Source: Trichomonas vaginalis G3
Lineage: Eukaryota > Parabasalia > Trichomonadida > Trichomonadidae
NCBI RefSeq assembly: GCF_026262505.1
Contig: NC_067204.1
Coordinates: 1,054,001-1,118,000, forward strand
Reading direction: 5' to 3'
Length of the DNA stretch: 64,000 nucleotides
In this document: piece by piece, positions 37,991 to 49,457 of the stretch
How the letters are laid out: every line of letters starts with the position of its first letter
How positions within the stretch are numbered: position 1 is the stretch's first letter
Notes under the pieces: generated by a model
The model's database searches: none
What the model saw: only the letters and a program-made list of their open reading frames with translations
What the model was told of the DNA's origin: nothing
Program-made: the position numbers and the translations under genes

Positions 37991-40780
37991 ACTCAAAAAG
38001 AGCGTTTTATCTCGAATAGCGATGAAGTAAAGTATCTTCAAACATATGAAACAACACCTAAATTTCAGAAATCCGCTGAAGCTTTTACAGAAATGGTAAA
38101 TATGATTATAAGTGAAAAATATTTGCAAACAGATCTCAGTCAAATTAAAATCAAAATCCATCGTCTAGGGAACAATATATTCTTAAATTTTTAGAAGCAT
38201 TTATAATTCCCGCCCAAATTTTATGCACAGGTTATAGGTTTCTTACAAAAATTTTCATTTGGCCAGGAATTATACTCAAAAGCAGGAATTCTTAAACCAT
38301 TAATACAAGCAATAATTAATGGCGATAAAAGATATTCGAATATTTTTGCTTTTTCAGGAAAATTGTGTGATTTAACAATCGAAGATTTTATTAATGTTTT
38401 AATTTCAGATCAAACAAATCAAAATGGTGAAGAATATTATCAAATACGTATCAGATCTATATTGGATAATAGTAAAATTCTTTCTATGAACTAGCAGTTA
38501 AATTTGAATCAATTAATATTTTAATTCGTGTAATATAGATAATGTTACACCAATCATGAAAGCATTGATAATGTCAAGCCCAAACGAAACAATTTTCAAA
38601 ATGAATGATAAATTCAATTTGCAGACTTATCAATTTACAAACCAAATCAAGTATGTTTTTATCTTTTGCATACAATATCTCAGAGTTATTTTCTACATTT
38701 AGAAATCCATTACTCTCTTTGATTGTTTCAACAAATAATATTATATCAGTAATGAATTTGAATGAAAGCAAAGTTATTCGTTTAAAGATTCATTTAATCT
38801 TTCCATGAGGCCCTAATTCAAAATAATGATTTTATGTACAAGAACTTTAATGTTTTGAATCAAATAAAACAAATGACCTTCTGGAAATTTTAGCAAAAGC
38901 TTGTTTGAAAGCTGACAAAAAAATTCAAGCAGATTTTGAACAAATCATGGGTATTAAATTTACAGCGATCAAACAATTTCATGAATCCATAGAAAAAATC
39001 CAGTTGATCGGTCTCCAATTACAATAGATGGTTGCCATATTTGTTTTGAATGCTCTAAAAATACTGATATTGAAAAACTCAAATCAATGCAATTAATTCT
39101 AATAAGCCCTGGTATTCATATCAATGTGTTAACTTATGAACAAACATTGAAGTTTTTGAAACAAATGCCAGCATTTATTCATTTGGGCCTTTCCAATATA
39201 AGTTCTGATCGATCTGTAAACTTAAATTATTTTCTACTTCAAAACGAAGATTATTCCCCTTTAAAAATTTCACATTGTATGACAAAATTGTATCCTTTGA
39301 ATATTCAAAAGTATCAGATACGTTGTGGATGATTACTGTACCAAAAAACATGAAAAACATAAAATTACCCAAAGAGTTTTCAGGGAGGTTAAAATGGTAC
39401 ATTCAAATAACGAAAGTTGATCTCCCAGGACATCCTCTGCAAGATGAAATACAGGAAAAAATAAAGCATGATAATGAGATTGGTGATATCTTAACTTCAT
39501 ATCCCGGGAATTTTATGTAAATTATAGCACAACGATAAGAAGTGATAGTTTATTCGTCAATGGAAATCCTATAGAATTTCTTAATATATTCCAAGCGAAT
39601 CAGGAAATTTGGCGTTGGAGTGTAATTTAATTCACTTAGATGCTACTTTTTCATGGCCGAAATATATATTTATTTTTCCTCGTGGTAATTACTATATGCG
39701 AGGTTACCCTCTAGGGATATACATAGGCGCAGCGAATCATCCGCTGCTTATCAACGGTGGCTTACAGCCATGAATATTGAATTTAAATCATTAAACATTA
39801 TGGAGCACTTTTCAAGAATCAAATGGATGAGCGATTTAGGTACTGGAGTTTTAAATTTTTGAATACGAATCATTTCCAAAATTATATCTGTATTAGGCAC
39901 TATCTCGGAACCATGGGCAATAATACTTTACTACATGTTTTTGCTCTGATAGATTATTATCAAAATCGGCCCAAGATTTTGAGGACAATTACAAATGTTT
40001 TGATCCATCGGTTCAGAAAATGTATGCTACAAAGAATATATCAGATGAGCAGCTGGAAAAATGGAAGCAGATATATAAAGATCAAGAGCATTTAGCAGCA
40101 TACCACCGCATTCCACCTATAAGCACTAATAATAGTGCAGAGGGTAAGCATAGACACATTAACGAACTTGCAAAAAAAGCAAGAAACTTTCTACTTTCAT
40201 CAAATTCATTCTGAATGATACTATCATTAGGATTAATGAATCAATTGATCCCATTAATAAGCAAAAACCGAGAAGAATGACTTGTTAAACAAAAAATGCA
40301 TACATTGCGGATTCTCCTATAATGATATTAATACTGATAAGAATCCTTGTAAATATTGCAAGGATTTCTTTATGAATAAGAGTCATGTTCCCTCTGCAGC
40401 ATACATGTTATGAAAATAGGAGAAAACGTAGGTGAAATCATAGAATTCCCAATCGATAAAAATGTAGGTGATCAGGATGAACTCGTGGATCACAAAGAAA
40501 AGAGTTCGCCGATCGAAATATCAAAATACGCAGAATTTATTGATATTGACGATAAAAATAAAGCAGTTTTAGTCGTAAAACTGCTTTATAATCTTGAAAC
40601 GTTCCAAGATGCCAAAGATTTAATCAATTCTCTGGAAAAACAATCAAAAAATATATGAATCTGCATTACAAAATAAACCAGAAATTTGGTTGGAAAAATA
40701 CTTGCCTGAATTAATGAAGGAAGTAAAAGATGCGAGAGCTGCTAGAATGAGATTGAAGATAATAAAGAAGTAGAGATGAT
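37991..40780 (+). pseudogene. Decayed MULE-like transposase remnant
   Basis: No long frame survives, but fragments in shifting plus-strand frames read as one old gene. IHLDATFSWPKYIFIFPRGN with YPLGIYIGAANHP resembles the first catalytic Asp region of Mutator-like transposases. A later SDLGTG, CIRHYLGTMGNNT, and then STNNSAEGKHRHI follow the MULE order. Near 40290 a CxHC...CKYC zinc-ribbon-like piece appears. Many stops and frameshifts break it. The DATF and CIRH words support the call, but it is by eye only. The 5' end is lost at the Maverick junction near 37990. Confidence 0.45.
40410..40658 (+). pseudogene. Acidic 82-codon remnant at the end of the MULE-like region
   Basis: Encodes MKIGENVGEIIEFPIDKN and an acidic helical stretch, with sense-like text continuing past the stop. 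Probably the C-terminal part of the same decayed gene; no domain recognised. Confidence 0.35.
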
Positions 40781-40984
40781 GAGTGAATAAAAACTTTGTA
40801 TTAAATTTGTATATAAAAGAATTGTAAAATATAAAAATAAAGAAGTGGTTGATAGGAATTTGAAAATTCGTTGGGTGCATATAAGTTTGATAAATATATT
40901 TATGAATATTAATGTCAAATTGGGTGGTTGCATATAGTAATGAAAAATTTATTAATAAAAATTAATGTCAAATTGGGTGGATTC

Positions 40985-41292
40985 GTGATAGAATGCTTCT
41001 GTGTATGTGTGGCGTGAGTTAGCATCGGGTGGTTGCGTGATAGAATGCTTCTGTCTATGTGTGGCGTGAGTTAGCATCGGGTGGTTGCGTGATAGAATGC
41101 TTCTGTCTATGTGTGGCGTGAGTTAGCATCGGGTGGTTGCGTGATAGAATGCTTCTGTCTATGTGTGGCGTGAGTTAGCATCGGGTGGTGCTGATAGAAT
41201 GCTTCTGTCTATGTGTGGCGTGAGTTAGCATCGGGTGGTTGCGTGATAGAATGCTTCTGTCTATGTGTGGCGTGAGTTAGCATCGGGTGGTT
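40985..41292. repeat. 52-bp tandem repeat, six copies
   Basis: The unit starts GTGATAGAATGCTTCTGTCT and ends GGGTGGTTGC; copies begin at 40985, 41037, 41089, 41141, 41191 and 41243. The fifth is 2 bp short and the first has one substitution, so the array is young. Two diverged half-units with TCAAATTGGGTGG precede it (40913-40984). Confidence 0.9.
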
Positions 41293-42130
41293 TCATCACA
41301 AATTTTAACCCATCCAATCTTATTAATTATTAAAATTTTTTACAATTTCTGATGTATTTTTTGAAAACATTTCATATGCAATATTTCTCCTTTTCTTTCC
41401 TCAAATCTTCAAATATTAATAACTTTGGATATGAAATTATTTGGATCTTTTATGAATTTTAAATGTCTTTCTTAATATCAAATCGATTAAATATTAATAT
41501 TTTCTAAATTATGCCTTAAAAATCCAAATATAAAAATCGTAAATAAAAATATATTTTTTATTTTTATTTTGTAAATAATCCGTTTACTAAATGGGACTGT
41601 ATCATGAAAGGAACAAAAATCATTATTTAACAAGATTCAAAACTGGTGCAACGAAATGCACATTGATTTTGTAGTGTAACAAAGAGAGATTTATTGTAAA
41701 AAGTACAAAATAGTATATTTATTATCGTGATTTGCGTAGAAATGTATGAGTTTGGGACGGATTTCTGGTGCATTCATAACTAAAGTGATACATTGTCTGG
41801 AGCAAGTTCAGATCTTTAACTTATGGCTTGTTTGGTGCTAACTCACCCAATTTAAGTGCACTAGAGGGGATTTTGTCTGTAATGAGCATGCACCTTGAGT
41901 TGTTGCTTGGTCCGTGTACGAAAGATAGTAATTTAATACTATACTCGATTAAATGTGAATTTCTAATTTTGAATTTGCGTTTTTTCCTGAAAATAGTTAC
42001 AATATATGAAAGAGTTGGCAAAACTAGAGGACACGTCTTTAAGGGTTTGGCTCGTGCTTCATGTTAATATGCCGAAACTAAAATAAACGTATATTGGGGG
42101 TCGAAAATTGAGAGCTCATATCTTTAAGTG
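41293..42130. other. Non-coding spacer
   Basis: AT-rich sequence; frames at 41828-42067 and its antisense are short, and I see no family features. It ends at the fragment of the 1.0-kb element. Confidence 0.45.
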
Positions 42131-42427
42131 CCAAAATAGCATGAAAATTTTTTTTCATTTGAGCTCATTTTCTTTTGTTCTATTAACTAATACATGCAGT
42201 ACAAGCTTGTTATACGTATACTTAATAAGTAAGGTCTTAAGGGAAATAATAAAAAAGAATTTTGCTATTAATTATATTAAACAATATTTATTTGTAATTT
42301 CGTGATAATTATATTTCTTATTACAAAGTAAAGGTATTTGATATAATGTTTGCCTTACAAAAATGTTTCCTTTGTCTTGCCACCATAGGTATTCTATTTT
42401 GTCACTTTTTGTGCCCGTCGTGCCATG
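42131..42427. mobile_element. Right-end fragment of 1.0-kb CATGGCACG element
   Basis: The ~297 bp match 15592-15886, ending CGTGCCATG followed by TA. The left 700 bp are absent. It ends 5 bp before the thioredoxin stop codon. Confidence 0.8.
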
Positions 42428-42432
42428 TATAT

Positions 42433-42789
42433 TTAAGTTAAATTATTGCCTTTATGTAATTGGATCTTTTCTTTGATGTCGCGAATGTTAGAACCGATGT
42501 GAATTTCTAATAAATTACTCTTCTTCATGAATATTAGTGTTGGAAACATTTGTACTTCGTATTTTTCAACAATTTGTGGGTTTTTATCACTGTCTATCTT
42601 TATAAAGAATACATCAGGATTTTCTTTTGCAATTTGAGGAAGATTTTCGCTCAACTTTCTACATGGCCCACACCAAACCCAAAATATATCAAGAACGACT
42701 AGCGTTTCTTTCGAATTGACAACTAGCATCAGTTCATCCAGTGTTCCATTAAAAACGAGTATGTTATCAGGGTGGGATTCTTCTGTCAT
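42433..42789 (-). CDS. Thioredoxin
   Basis: The chosen start gives MTEESHPDN (118 residues), near the usual ~105-residue thioredoxin length; a frame from 42909 adds 40 residues unlike thioredoxin. The active site WCGPC is at 39-43 (IFWVWCGPCRKL), followed by IKIDSDKNPQIVEKYEV and the cis-Pro in MFPTLIF. It reduces protein disulfides, probably in the cytosol with thioredoxin reductase, which trichomonads use against oxygen stress. A transposon end lies just past its stop, so the gene may have lost its original 3' region. Confidence 0.9.
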   Translation of the reverse strand: MTEESHPDNILVFNGTLDELMLVVNSKETLVVLDIFWVWCGPCRKLSENLPQIAKENPDVFFIKIDSDKNPQIVEKYEVQMFPTLIFMKKSNLLEIHIGSNIRDIKEKIQLHKGNNLT

Positions 42790-42909
42790 TATAGAATCAT
42801 ATCGTAAAGTACTCAAATTTTTGTCAAATGAATAACTAATTTGGAGCATTTGTAGCTCATTATTTTGCCTGCAATATGCATCAATATATAGTATACTATA
42901 AACTAACAC

Positions 42910-43414
42910 AATTATGTATCAATATATACTATAAACTTTAAAAAAGACTAAATAAAAATTTTATTAAGACTGAATTATATGAGTTTTTTATCATCTGTTC
43001 AATAAGCATTGCGTCAATTCACATTATGATCTGTTTCTCTCCCTGGGAAATTGGTTTCTTGTGACATTTGAGAAATCCTACCTGTAATGACATCAATATT
43101 TGCAGAATGTTCAAAATTGCTGCACTTCTTGGGAGGATTATTTGTATGAGCATCGTTTATTTTCTTTGAGAGCTTCCCTAATGACTTAGATGACCCTCCA
43201 GTCCAATGAAACATTAAAAATTTTTCATTCAACACATCAAAAACGATAAAATTTTGAGTTTTATGAGACTGTACTTATGATTGAGCCACTTTTGTGGGTT
43301 AAGATAAATCAATGATTAGAGTAGAAATCATGTTGATGGTAGCATGAAGTTTGAAATTAACAAAAAATACACAACATATGTTGATCCTTCAATATAATTT
43401 AATTTATCGTAATT
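42910..43414. other. Divergent spacer, one doubtful ORF
   Basis: A 73-codon minus frame (43014-43235, text FHWTGGSSKSLGKLSKKIND) has no homology I recognise; it may be a remnant. Otherwise nothing seen. Confidence 0.35.
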
Positions 43415-43426
43415 TCATATCATTTT
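43415..43426 (+). promoter_or_regulatory. Two overlapping initiator-like TCAT sites
   Basis: TCATATCATTTT lies about 10-20 bases before the ATG at 43437. Confidence 0.4.
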
Positions 43427-43436
43427 GTCTTTAGGA

Positions 43437-44171
43437 ATGAGAGTGCTTGTGACATTTGATGTTGATGGAACTCTTTTAACTTCCGTTCCTCAATCAAAAC
43501 AGCATACAGATGCCATAAAAGAAACTGCCATTAAGCTTTACAATCTCCCTCAGAACGTTGATATCAAGAAATTTTGTAATAGTAACTTTTCCGGTACCAC
43601 TGATTCATGGATTGCCAAAACAATTATTCAAAATGCAATGCAACGCCAAGAAGTTACTCAAGAAGAACTTGATATTTTCGAAAAGAAGGAGGATGAAATC
43701 TATCACAGAGATTATGAAGGAATGCATGTGCCAATTTACGGTGTCGAAGAAGCTATTAAAGCTATTACTCAAATACCTTATGTTACAATTGCTCTTTGCA
43801 CAGGAAATTACGAAAATATTGGCTGGACTAAAGTAGGTCATACTGGCTTAGACAAATATTTCGAAGGAAGACTTGGGGGTTTTGGAAATATACTTGAAAG
43901 GAAAGATATACTAAAAGAAGCGATTCGAAGAGCCGAAGAATTTAGAGGTTATAAATTCGACAGAATCATTCACATTGGTGATGCTCAACAAGATGTAGAT
44001 GCAGCTAGTGCTAATGGATGCATACCTATAGCTGTAGAGACTGGACATCTGAAAAAAGAGCAATTTGCAAAGCCATGTTTTGTAATCCCGAATATGAAAG
44101 ATGGTCTTGAAGATTTAATAAGTATAATTAAGACAGGAAAACCTGTTCATGAATCTTGTATTCATCAATAA
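43437..44171 (+). CDS. HAD-family hydrolase (phosphatase)
   Basis: The first ATG gives MRVLVTFDVDGTLL (244 residues); the frame's earlier codons begin with TTG. HAD motifs are DVDGT (Asp8, Asp10), ALCTGN as motif II, the Lys in the LERKDILKEA region as motif III and GDAQQDVDAA as motif IV. A helical cap (residues ~20-95) between motifs I and II fits the phosphoglycolate-phosphatase/beta-phosphoglucomutase subgroup. It likely removes phosphate from a small metabolite; the substrate is unknown. Confidence 0.85.
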   Translation: MRVLVTFDVDGTLLTSVPQSKQHTDAIKETAIKLYNLPQNVDIKKFCNSNFSGTTDSWIAKTIIQNAMQRQEVTQEELDIFEKKEDEIYHRDYEGMHVPIYGVEEAIKAITQIPYVTIALCTGNYENIGWTKVGHTGLDKYFEGRLGGFGNILERKDILKEAIRRAEEFRGYKFDRIIHIGDAQQDVDAASANGCIPIAVETGHLKKEQFAKPCFVIPNMKDGLEDLISIIKTGKPVHESCIHQ

Positions 44172-45132
44172 TAAATATTTTTTTTCTACATATTCGAATC
44201 TAGAAATTTTTGTTGATCTCAGCTGACTTTATTATATGGTAGATTCACAAGACCTATATTTTTAAGAAATATTGCGATAATTGAGAGTATTTTGAGAAAC
44301 TGCCTGGCGTTATGAAATCTTATTTGAATCAGTATATCAATTGGAAACAAGGTTTGCATTCATAACTTTTCATGATAGAATTATTGCATTCTACGATACT
44401 AAACCATTTAACTTCATGAATTTTTTAGCCTATCATATTTTTAATTTAATTTCATTTAATGGATTTGTTTTCTTTCTAAAACCATTTTCTCGGTGAGTTT
44501 TTTCAATTTTTTTGAAATTTTTCTCAAAAAAAATTAGAGTTTTGTATTTTGAATTCATAATTTTTTTTGGAAAAAGTTCATAGCTCGTTCAGGTAAAGAA
44601 GCATCATCAGCAACTGCACATATTCATGCACAATCGATTTAAACTCGAAAACAACACACTTACCTTAAAATTTCGAAATTATTCCCACTAATTTCATCAT
44701 ATTCAGCTCAAACACGCTTACAAAACTCAGATCTCTACTAAGGATCTCAGAGATAACAATCAAACAATCACTTATAAGATAACGACAGATAAAAAATAGA
44801 GGTCAGAACAACAAAAGAGCAAAAAAAGAAAGAGAAGACGGGAAAAAGATGAATAAAGGCGAAGAAATAACTCTGATTCAGACCAAAAGGTACGAGTCAA
44901 GTACAAATGAAATTCTTAATTTACAGTTTTCTACAGGGAATGTATCCAGGACACAATAGGGCGTATACAAAGACCAATCAGTATATCTATTTATCTGATT
45001 TATATGTTTCAATACCAGTGTGAATTAGGGTTATCCATTCAGAAGTAACGTTATTTTAAATAATCGTAATTCTAAAATAACGTTCCAACGTTAATTTATA
45101 TATATGTACAAATATCCATATATCTATATATA
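44172..45132. other. Intergenic, no gene seen
   Basis: AT-rich with a purine-rich stretch near 44810-44870. No gene or element end until the CATGGCACG terminus. Confidence 0.5.
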
Positions 45133-45223
45133 CATGGCACGGCGGGCGCAAAAAGTGACAAAATAGAATACCTATGGTGGCAAGACAAAGGAAATATTTT
45201 TGTAAGGCAAACATTATATCAAA

Positions 45224-46475
45224 TGTAATAAACAGAAATTCATCAAAAGTGACAGCTCTCAATTTTTTGACATTTGTAAATTCTAAATTGAATGAGAAAA
45301 ATGAAATAATACTAAGCATAATACAATATTCTAGATTTAATTATAATTAGGAAAAAGTTAGTTTTGAGAGTACTTTTCATAGGCATATAGAATGAAATCT
45401 TCTGAAAAATAATATCACATAAACTCATATTATTTTCTAATATATAACTATTTTATATAAAAATCAAATTCAATGATCTTAAAAGCGAAGGATAAACCTC
45501 AAAATTTACGAATATAATGAGTGGGAATATAATGCTTATCTATCATAAAACCATATGAAATATCAATTTTTGCTTTACGCCTAATTTTTGACGACAATTA
45601 GCAAAAATGTTAAATGTTAACACTCAGTCCATTTGAATATGAAAAATAAAATTGACTTTGATTAAATGTTTTTATTTATCATGCAATTCTTCTTGCGACC
45701 AAAGATTTGAATAAAAGTTCAAAAAATAAGATAGCTTAAAAAATAATATACGGTAGTGTTTACTAATAGATGAATAGTATATAAATTCTATTAAAATGGA
45801 TTTGATCCAAAAAAATATAAAACCAAAAATAATTGTTATCATTTAAATGAAGAAGTAATTTAAAACGATTTTATTTATGATCAAATTTTATATATTTTTT
45901 TGGATCAAATCCATTTTAATAGAATTTATATACTATTCATCTATTAGTAAACACTACCGTATATTATTTTTTCAGCTATCTTATTTTTTGAACTTTTATT
46001 CAAATCTTTGGTCGCAAGAAGAATTGCATGATAATAAAAACATTTAATCAAAGTCAATTTTATTTTCATATTCAAATGGACTGAGTGTTAACATTTAACA
46101 TTTTTTGCTAATTGTCGTCAAAAATTAGGCGTAAAGCAAAAATTGATATTTCATATGGTTTTATGATAGATAAGCATTATATTCCCACTCATTATATTCG
46201 TAAATTTTGAGGTTTATCCTTCGCTTTTAAGATCATTGAATTTGATTTTTATATAAAATAGTTATATATTAGAAAATAATATGAGTTTATGTGATATTAT
46301 TTTTCAGAAGATTTTGTGTTCTTCTTCAAAATTTTATTTTTTTATTAAAAAGAATCTTTACAAAATATACATTTACTTTAATTAATATTTAAAAACGTGC
46401 TCTATCAAAAGTTCCAAAAATTCAATATTTTAGCTTTTCTGAGGTGTTACTTTTGATGAATTTCTGTTTACAACA
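45224..46475. mobile_element. Foldback element, copy C
   Basis: Beta end on the left, alpha on the right, i.e. reversed relative to copy A. CAAAT flanks both sides (45220-45224 and 46476-46480), a 4-5-bp target duplication, and the empty site CAAATACC is present in copy 1 of the host element (reverse strand of 15802-15812). Long arms and a 77-bp centre as in copy A. Confidence 0.85.
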
Positions 46476-46847
46476 CAAATACCTTTACTTTGTAATAAGA
46501 AATATAATTATCACGAAATTACAAATAAATATTGTTTAATATAATTAATAGCAAAATTCTTTTTTATTATTTCCCTTAAGACCTTACTTATTAAGTATAC
46601 GTATAACAAGCTTGTACTGCATGTATTAGTTAATAGAACAAAAGAAAATGAGCTCAAATGAAAAAAAATTTTCATGCTATTTTGGAAATATGCATATTCG
46701 GAGTATGAGAGTTGTAAACACTGAGAATTTTAAGCTTTGGTTGATGATAGTCTTTAATTTTTCTTTAAGTAGTAAATTATTTGATATGAAAATTTAATGG
46801 CCAGCATAATCAATCGTGCGTTTCGTTTCTTGATTGAGAAATGATGA

Positions 46848-47123
46848 TTGTGTGCTAATGAATTATTGCGTCTGACAGGTTATGATTATGGATACCTGAA
46901 ATTAAGCTTTTATGGGAAACATCACCGAGCGCCATTTGGCACCCCTAATGCTGTTTCTATCGGTATGATTAAGGAGCTTTCTTATGCACTTTCATCACTT
47001 GAACTTGAACGCTACAAGATATATGCCCCCTCCCAATGGGAGGTGGGAGCAAAAATTGAAATGTTTACATTGATTTTTGAATACTTTACAAGCGCCCCTC
47101 CCAGTGGGCGCGGGCGCAAGTGA
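46848..47123 (+). CDS. Conserved ORF of the 1.0-kb element, copy 3
   Basis: The same LLRLTGYDYGYLKLSFYGKH frame as at 15152-15427, opening with TTG. One residue differs in the AP(F)G(A/T)PNAVS segment. Unknown; possibly captured coding sequence. Confidence 0.35.
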   Translation: MCANELLRLTGYDYGYLKLSFYGKHHRAPFGTPNAVSIGMIKELSYALSSLELERYKIYAPSQWEVGAKIEMFTLIFEYFTSAPPSGRGRK

Positions 47124-47830
47124 TCGGGTCAAAAAAAATCATAAAAATATTCAAAATTGCGATTTTAATAGATGTTTAAGAAGTAAATTTATTAATAACG
47201 ATATTTCATAGTACAAAATGTGTTCAATCTCTTCGTAAATCATTCAAAAAAATCAAAAGAATTTCCAAAATTCAATTTTTTTAGTAAAATTTATATCTTT
47301 TTCTATCGTCTCCTCCCCACCAGTGGGAGCTAGGGATGCGTTCAACACGCCATTTGCCCGGGCGTACATTTTTTTTGTTCGCCCAAAAATTTCGCCATTT
47401 GAGAAATTCAAAAATTAAAAATAAAATTTTAATCTTGATTTTTTTATTTTCGTGAATTTTTTGAAACTTACATAAGCGATGAAATACTTTTTTAAGTAAT
47501 CGTTTATTATATATAAATATATCTTAATAAATTTAATTCCTTAAGGTAGAGCGTGTTCAAATTTAAAATCTCATACAATATTTTCTTAATGGCGTATTTT
47601 TCTGAGGTCGCCCAAATAAAGGCGAATTCAAAATTGAGAACTCCAAGGCGTATGGCGAGTATTCAAAAAGTACGCCACTTACAAAATATTGAATGTGGAT
47701 TATCAATTTTTTGGCGTGTTCAATTTCAAATTTTGATATTTATGTTTATTTTATTCAGTATAATGCTAAGAATTAAAATATAAAATTCATAGAATTTTTT
47801 CTTTGAAAATATTTTACATTTTTATTAGAC

Positions 47831-48368
47831 CACTCCTAGACTAGTCATCAGGTTATCCTCAGATCATCCTCAGACTACTCCTTATCAGATTACTCATCAT
47901 CCTCAGACTACTCCGTAGACCCCTCCTCATCAGACTCCTCCTCAGATCTTCCTCCTGAGACTACTCTTCAGACTACTCCTTAGAGTCCTCCTCATCAGAC
48001 TAGTCCTGAGACTAGTCCCCAGACTACTCCTGAAACTACTCCTCAGATTATCCTCAGACTCCTCCTCAAATTATCCTCAGACTCCTCCTCAAATTATCCT
48101 CAGACTCCTCCTCAGATTATCCTCAGACTCCTCCTCAGATTATGCTCAGATTATCCTCAAACTCCTCGGATTATCCTCAGACTACTCCTCAAACTCCTCA
48201 GTCTAATCCTCAGACTCCTCCTCAGATTATCCTCAAACTACTCCTCAAACTACTCCTCGGTCTAATCCTCAGACTCCTCCTCAGATTATCCTCAGACTCC
48301 TCCTCAGATTATCCTCAAACTCCTCCTCAGATTATCCGCAGACTCCTCCTCAGATTATCCTCAGACTG
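47831..48368. repeat. 11-12-bp pyrimidine-rich satellite, left part
   Basis: Degenerate tandem units such as CTCCTCAGACTA, CTCCTCAGATTA and TCCTCAAACTC. Continues at 49458-49898 after the hairpin block. The frames it opens are repeat artefacts. Confidence 0.9.
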
Positions 48369-48370
48369 TT

Positions 48371-49457
48371 GTAAACGAAAACGATAAAAACAGTTTGACA
48401 TAAAAGTGACACTTTACATGGCAAAAATAGAGCCTTACTTTTGAGATACTTGAGATTGAAACTGAATCTTATGAGGCGGTGATCTTGAATCACTACCTCA
48501 TAAGGTTCAGTTTCATATAAAATTTGTTGCAATTTGTTATTCTTTTGCAATTATTTCTTATAAGATTTTACATCTTTTAGCGGGGAATGTTTGTTATCAT
48601 GTATATATTATAAATATCTACACGATAACGAACATTCCTCGCTAAATTGCTGAGAAACTTTGAGGAAATGTCGAACAATTTCCTCAAAGTTTCTCAGATT
48701 TATATAGATAACTAGAGTCCCCTAGGCACTGATTCTGGTTCAGTACTTAGGAGGCTCTAGTTCTCTAAAGAACTGATAAAATGTTTTTAAATTTTGGATA
48801 TTGCTACCTGTGAAGCACTGACTTCAAGTCAGTACCTCACAGGTAGCAATTACATTGAAATATGGAGAAACTTTGTCCGAATGTTAGACTATTCGGACAA
48901 AGTTTCTCCATTTGTAGTGGAGATGGAAGGCTTTGAGGTATATTATATTAATGTATACCCCAAAGCCTTCCATCTCCACTTGAAAGTTCCAAAACTTTGG
49001 GTTAATAGTTTGCAATTAACCCAAAGTTTTGGAACTTTCTAGAAGAAATTGCAGGGTAAGAGGTACATATTCATACTATGTACCTCTTACCTCCAATTCC
49101 TTCCTTAACATAAACAAATTTGGAGTTAATTGTTTGCAATTAACTCCGGTTTGTTGACCTCCAAATGAAAATGAAAGGGTAAGAGGTATATAGTGACCCT
49201 ATATGCCTCTTACCCTTTCATTCTCATTAATTATGGGAGAAACTTTGGCCGAATGTTAAATTATTCGACCAAAGTTTCTCCCATTTTTTGAAGGGATTGG
49301 AGGCTATGAGATACTGATGCAATGTCAGTACCTCATGGCCTCCAATTCCATCCTGAAACTGATCAAAGTGGACCTTACATGCATTTGAAATTTGCCATGT
49401 AAAGTCCACTTTTTGAGAGAGAGGATTTGACTGCGTCAAATCCTCTTTTTCGTTTAC
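48371..49457. mobile_element. Hairpin block with GTAAACGAAAA ends, inside the satellite
   Basis: GTAAACGAAAA at the left and its reverse complement at the right (TTTTCGTTTAC) bound about 1.09 kb that interrupts the satellite. Inside are 15 consecutive inverted repeats of 25-67 bp. No protein is encoded. I could not identify a target duplication. Confidence 0.65.
48457..49445. repeat. Array 1 of 15 short hairpins
   Basis: Inverted repeats at 48457-48515, 48578-48644, 48650-48697, 48712-48760, 48801-48849, 48862-48911, 48916-48980, 48982-49039, 49043-49105, 49113-49155, 49164-49228, 49233-49284, 49293-49349, 49365-49412 and 49421-49445. Most stems are 18-28 bp and loops 4-12. The stem sequences mostly differ from one another, and most arm mismatches are G-T or A-C type. 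Spacers are often under 15 bp. Confidence 0.9.

Noticed and set aside
39087-39520. Separate genes at 39087-39332 and 39275-39520
   Set aside because: The text continues across them in shifting frames and fits one decayed gene better than two small genes.
43014-43235. 73-codon minus ORF between thioredoxin and the HAD gene
   Set aside because: No family features and poor length; kept only as a note in the spacer entry.
48457-49445. CRISPR-like array
   Set aside because: The units are self-complementary and different from each other; there is no constant repeat with variable spacers, and the host is a eukaryote.
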